Source of the DNA: Sphagnum magellanicum
Lineage: Eukaryota > Streptophyta > Sphagnopsida > Sphagnales > Sphagnaceae
NCBI GenBank assembly: GCA_021904315.1
Contig: CM038915.1
Coordinates: 19,592,001-19,656,000 of the forward strand
Length of the DNA stretch: 64,000 nt
Reading direction: 5' to 3'
The position numbers were made by a program, and so were the translations under genes. The notes under the pieces are model-generated. The model made no database searches. It saw only the letters and a list, made by a program, of their open reading frames with translations, and was not told the DNA's origin. The first letter of the stretch is position 1; every line of letters begins with the position of its first letter. This document shows positions 59,546 to 64,000 of the stretch, piece by piece.

Positions 59546-60891
59546 AAACCAAGGAATGCGTTTAATTCCAAAACCTAGAACTCTTTCTCAACATCAAGCT
59601 TTGATAACATTCCATGGAGAACAACATTACCTTTCCTTATGTGGGTGATGTTCTTGTGAGTGAATTCATTACACTACAAGATATTCCTCATTTGATTTCT
59701 TTCCACCCACCTTAGCTTTACCACTACAGCCGACAAAAACCCCATCAAAGTGGGAGCAAGATATATAAACCACATCAAATATTCAACATTCATCCAAGCA
59801 TGCAAGGATCTACAAAGCACTATCATTTCAATGGAACATCAAGCCAAGCTCCAAATGAAAAACCAAGTGGACCAAGTTGTCAAAGATAATATAAAAAAAG
59901 ACACCAACACAAACTAATAATCTTTGGTCATTTAAAAAATTACCAAAACATGGAACCTTAAACATGTAGTGCTTATTGTGTCAACACCAGGACCAAAGGT
60001 TCCATGATCCAATTCTTGTGTTGATTCCACCAAAAGAGTGCTAGTCTAGGTCTAGGTCATAAGAACTTGAACCCCAAGCTTAACACTCTGTATTGGGAAC
60101 CTATCATCCTTGGTTATTTCCATGATCAAACCCCAAAATGTGCAAATCTACTCCAACATTTGAAACACACAAAAATTCCAACACATGATAAATGTGGATA
60201 TGATGAAAGTTAATGTGTGTTAATCAAACCCTATGGAATGCCATGATTAAAATTTCAAAATAACTTCATGAGTATGAACCTATAACCAAGGATCAACCAA
60301 TTGCATGCAGTGGCCAAATCATAAATCATAATAGTACATGAAATCCATGAAATTCATTGCTTAATTAGTTGAACGAACATTTGAATGAACAAAAATCCTA
60401 TGCAGTAAATAAAAAATTTAAATATGTACCAATTGTTTCTTGCTCATGGGTTGCACATGAAAATCATAGAATAAGCAATTTGTTAGACTCAACTAAAGAA
60501 AAAGATGAACCACAATTGGAAAAAAAAAAGAGCGGAATTGTTATTTAGTTACCAACTAATTATTGTGTGCTCAGAGTGTGGTGTTTTTCTTGCAGGCAAT
60601 TGATAGCAACATCGAAGATACCATGTGAACACTGAGGTAACAATCATGGTCTTTGGAGAGGTACTTTTAGCATTGAACAATCACTATGATGTGATAACAA
60701 GAAGATTGTCCATTATGAACTTGGAAACCGAGTAGGCATCATACTTGGACACGTCAAAGCCAAACATGGGTGTCTATGTATTAGACTTCTTTTAAAGTGA
60801 TTTAGTAACCGGAGATTTTGAAACCTGAAAATGTAAGTTTGTGATTTAAGGCTTCAATTGCTTGGGGCTTGAAGCTTGAATGGAATTTTTA
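59546..60891. other. intergenic DNA, nothing recognised
   Basis: AT-rich DNA between the copia fossil and the 3' end of the P450 gene. No gene, RNA or element with clear ends was seen. Confidence 0.5.
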
Positions 60892-63792
60892 CTATGTGAT
60901 CCTCTTGGTGACCGTCACCTTTAATCCACCTGCCAACAGGAGTGTAGACATTTGCCTGAACTTGACTGGAAATCCCGGAAATACTTGGAACTTGAAGAAT
61001 CTACAAAGGATGCTTGTTGCCATTTTCAGCTGCAACATGGCTGAATCTTTCCCCAGACATATTCGGGGACCCGCCTGCACAAATATGCTGGACAAAGTTG
61101 AGGTGCTTACAAAACTTCTTGATGCTGCAAACCCATGAACTTCGTAAGGAAGAACAATATTGGGAACCTGAGACACAAATGACCTCATGCCTAGGCACAT
61201 ATGATCTTGCAAAAAGGCATCTCTGACAGTGTCTTGAGAGGGATTCCAAAGGTACAAATTCTAGTAGTTTTTCACAGTCATGGTGGAAATGATTGAGAAA
61301 TTGTGATCCATCAACATGCATCCTAATAGGTGAGTTTGAAAATCTGATAGCAAATCACGTGTTCAATGCTTATCTTATGCTTCGGTGCATGAGAATCATA
61401 ACTCATTGATGATAGCAGCTGTAGGTGCTTGGTTGTGATTTCAAAAAAACCTGGAATGCGGTGAATTTGAAGGGGGATTCAGGTTGAACAACACCATCCT
61501 TGAGCCACCTTTCAGGCTTGAAGTCACATGCATCAGCTCCCCACAATCCAGTCATGCGTCCCATTGCGTAAGCAACATACACCACCAGACTTCCTTTCTT
61601 CACTTTTGTTCCATCAGGCAGCAGGTCATCAGGTATCACCCCTTTGGGATCCTGCCACATGCAGTTGATCACCATCACAACCCATGACTGACATCATTGC
61701 AACACACATAGCAAACCAAACCAAACCAAACCAAGCTCACAAAAACAATGCAACAATCCATGATTGTGCATGTTTGAATAAAGAGAGTCACTCTGGTGTT
61801 GTAAGAATTTTGGTGTTGCAGGTGGCTGGAGTACAAATCTTACCAGTGGAACTGCTGGGTACAGTCTCAAAGTTTCCAGGATTGCAGCATGCAAATACTG
61901 CAGCTTCAAAAGAGATTCATATGTAAGGTGTTGTGAGAATTTTGCCACTCGATGGCTAAAGTTTGACAATGTATCTTCAGGAAAACTTACTCCCACAGAA
62001 TGGTTGAAATTGGCTTCTTCTTCTTTTTCCCTCTCTTTCTCAAAGGCACAAAGCTCTTCATGGATTTTATCTGCAACATCAGGATGAGAACAGATCATGT
62101 ACACAAACCAAGAGAGTGTCACTGCTGTGGTGTCACGCAGGTTCTAGTCGGTGTAAGTCTCTGTTCCCTCCTCATTCAGCAACAGAAACCTGGTGAATAG
62201 ATCTTTTCTCTTGAGGATGTCTGAGCTCCTCGTTGCTTCCTGTTGTGCGATGTCCAGGAACAAAGTTCAAGCTTTTTATTGCTTGCGTAATTTGTACACC
62301 CTGGTAATCCAAAAGATATGAAGAAGGGCCATGTCTGATAGCAAAAATCATGACTGACTAGTGTTCTCTGTACATCTCTCTTTGCTTAACAAAAATATTA
62401 CTCAAGACAAACGGATGCTTGAGGCGAAAAGGAAAGTAGGAATTTCTATGTTGCATAGGTAATGTACCTTAGAATGAGCAAGATGATCACCATTTTGGTA
62501 CTGTTGTAATTCTTTTAGTTCAATTCTCCTGGTGTGGATCACATTGTAAACAAAATCATCAATCTCTTTGGCACTTTGCACCACAGTGGCCTCTGAACTC
62601 ACATTGAGAAACCGTTTCAGCTTCCACAATGGATCCACAAAACGGGCAATAACGATTTCATTGGTAGTCTCGAAAGCTTTTGCAAAAGGGATGGTGGGTA
62701 GAGATGGAACAAGTGATCCCATTTCCACCCCGAAGCTGATTTTGCAAATTGCATCCAGAGTCATCCTCATGAACAAATCCTGTTATAAACAAAAAAAAAA
62801 CTCTGACCCAAAGTCAAGATCACCCCTTTGAGTTGAAAAGATACCAAGCTCCCTCTAGTCTCTGGAAAAAAAAAAAAGGGACTTCACAATGATTCCAACA
62901 ATCTTCAGACACTCCTGGACAACTTCGAGCATTTCAGCTCTCATGAGGTTTTGGAACTTCAATCCAGCTACCTGTATGTCAACAGCTTGATGTGCAGTAG
63001 CAGCATTGTCGAGGATCACAGCAAGGTTCAAAGTGTACTCCTTGAATACCACTGTGCTGAAATCACGAAGTATCTTGGAGGAGAATTCAAAGCTGGCTGT
63101 TTTACGTTGCCTCCGCCATTCCTCTCCATCTGCATTGAATATTCCATCACCAAGGAAGATGTGCATATTCTCCTTGAATGCATCCCCCTGAACATCACAC
63201 CCTCACATGAGGAAGAAATCGTGATGCAACCAAATTAGTTGAATTACACATGCTGCCGTCACAATTGCTGTACTAGAATGAGAAAAAGGGACATGGAAGA
63301 AGAAGCTGATCATAAAGGTGTAGCTTCAAGAATGGTTGCCAACTTCAAGCTCATGGGCATCAAGGATGATGAAAGCTCAATTTGTCATAATGGCAGAAAG
63401 CATAGAGTGATCTTGCAACAACAACAACAACAACAACATTGATGCATTGATGAGCTTCATTGCATCACCAATGCATTGAAGTCTACCTTAGGATAGTTCG
63501 CAAAGTTGTTCTTGAGGATATGCTCAACATTTGAGGGGTCAACAGTGTAAGTGTAGGTGAGACCAGCAGGCAAATCCACATGCATGGTGGAAGCTTTCTG
63601 CAAATATGGCACCAACCAGTCATTGTAGCGGTGGTAGTTCCACAAAACCTCCACAAGGGAGCCCAGCAGAGGCCATTTGATGGGTGCTTTCTTCTCTCTC
63701 CTGCTGCATTGCATCCACAAATCCATCACCACCCATGTCAACATAGCAACCACTCCTGCAGCAACCAGAGCTTGCACCACCACATGGTTCAT
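60892..63792 (-). pseudogene. CYP704-like cytochrome P450, recent pseudogene, 6 exons
   Basis: Related to plant CYP704/CYP86-clan fatty-acid omega-hydroxylases, ER-anchored enzymes for cutin, suberin or spore-wall lipids. Exons on the minus strand: 63792-63487, 63187-62972, 62779-62468, 62239-61844, 61651-61451 and 61074-60892, all GT-AG with phase-0 junctions, about 537 codons. Visible parts: N-terminal membrane anchor (about 5-27), LGDGIFNADGEEWRRQRK (C-helix WxxxR), ETLRLYPAVPL (K helix), FKPERW, and the haem loop FQ-AGPRICLGK with Cys near 483. In exon 4 the frame reads TYTD, stop (62,144-62,146), then NLRDTTAVTLSWF; relatives have LRDT, about 11 residues with AGRDT, then TAV. The I-helix oxygen-activation motif is thus deleted and a TAG stop is present. 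Everything else is intact, so the loss is recent. The start of exon 4 is the least certain boundary. Confidence 0.85.
63418..63438. repeat. (CAA)n microsatellite in P450 intron 1
   Basis: CAACAACAA run on the plus strand within the first intron (63,486-63,188). Confidence 0.8.
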
Positions 63793-63822
63793 GTTGCAAA
63801 GCTTGATGCAGATATTGTAGCT

Positions 63823-63867
63823 GATGGTGGTGGTGGTGGTGGTGGTGATGATGATAATGATGATGAT
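63823..63867. repeat. (GGT)n/(GAT)n microsatellite in the P450 leader
   Basis: On the plus strand GGT repeats then GATGATGAT, ending about 30 bases upstream of the P450 start codon, so it lies in the 5' leader or core promoter. It also creates spurious open frames on both strands. Confidence 0.8.
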
Positions 63868-64000
63868 TTTGCAACTACACTTGTGGGTTTTCTCTTTCAG
63901 ATATGATGATCATGGAGGGGCTCAAACCCAAGCTTCTTGGACTAAATTAAGGACAACAAAATGTACACTAAGAAGATTTTGAGAACACATTTATTCAAAA

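Noticed and set aside
63580-63906. Plus-strand and His-rich minus-strand frames at the right end
   Set aside because: Antisense or out-of-frame readings of P450 exon 1 and the GGT/GAT microsatellite.

Overview
The window comes from a land-plant nuclear genome. It holds split genes with GT-AG introns, a plant receptor-like kinase, a plant CYP704-type cytochrome P450, plant-type Helitrons and a Ty1/copia fossil. The host DNA is AT-rich with long non-coding stretches. Lineage cannot be fixed from this sequence; a large-genome plant such as a fern, lycophyte, bryophyte or gymnosperm fits.

Layout. 1-3,071: AT-rich intergenic DNA. 3,072-11,431 (minus): an intact 18-exon leucine-rich-repeat receptor kinase of about 854 aa, with an HPCA1-like ectodomain and an RD kinase domain; a partial duplicate of exon 2 and a small foldback repeat sit in its second intron. 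11,432-31,453: intergenic DNA with decayed repeats, namely a hAT-like MITE, a long inverted-repeat element, a CACTA (Tnp2) transposase remnant and a 230-bp tandem repeat. 31,454-48,772: a 17.3-kb block of eight Helitrons, all on the minus strand and mostly joined head to tail (CTAG of one touching the 5' TC of the next). The rightmost, H1, is 7,287 bp and carries Rep and Pif1-type helicase coding sequence. H2 repeats the first 3,507 bp of H1 at exactly one element length with only two mismatches seen. Several elements carry host gene pieces: the start of the splicing factor gene ISY1 (H1 and H2) and the first coding exon of casein kinase 2 alpha (H6). 48,773-60,891: intergenic DNA with two MITE-like elements, microsatellites, a TIR-bounded degenerate repeat block and a copia fossil. 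60,892-63,792 (minus): a six-exon CYP704-like P450 gene that is a recent pseudogene (one in-frame stop, and loss of the I-helix oxygen-binding motif).

The host genes do not form a pathway. The receptor kinase would act at the plasma membrane; the P450, when active, would have been an ER fatty-acid hydroxylase of the kind used for cutin, suberin or spore-wall polymers. The most unusual part of the window is the Helitron block. It combines tandem rolling-circle products, mixed element ends, captured gene starts, GC-rich minisatellites and a captured ISY1 start region lying upstream of the transposase gene in the same orientation.
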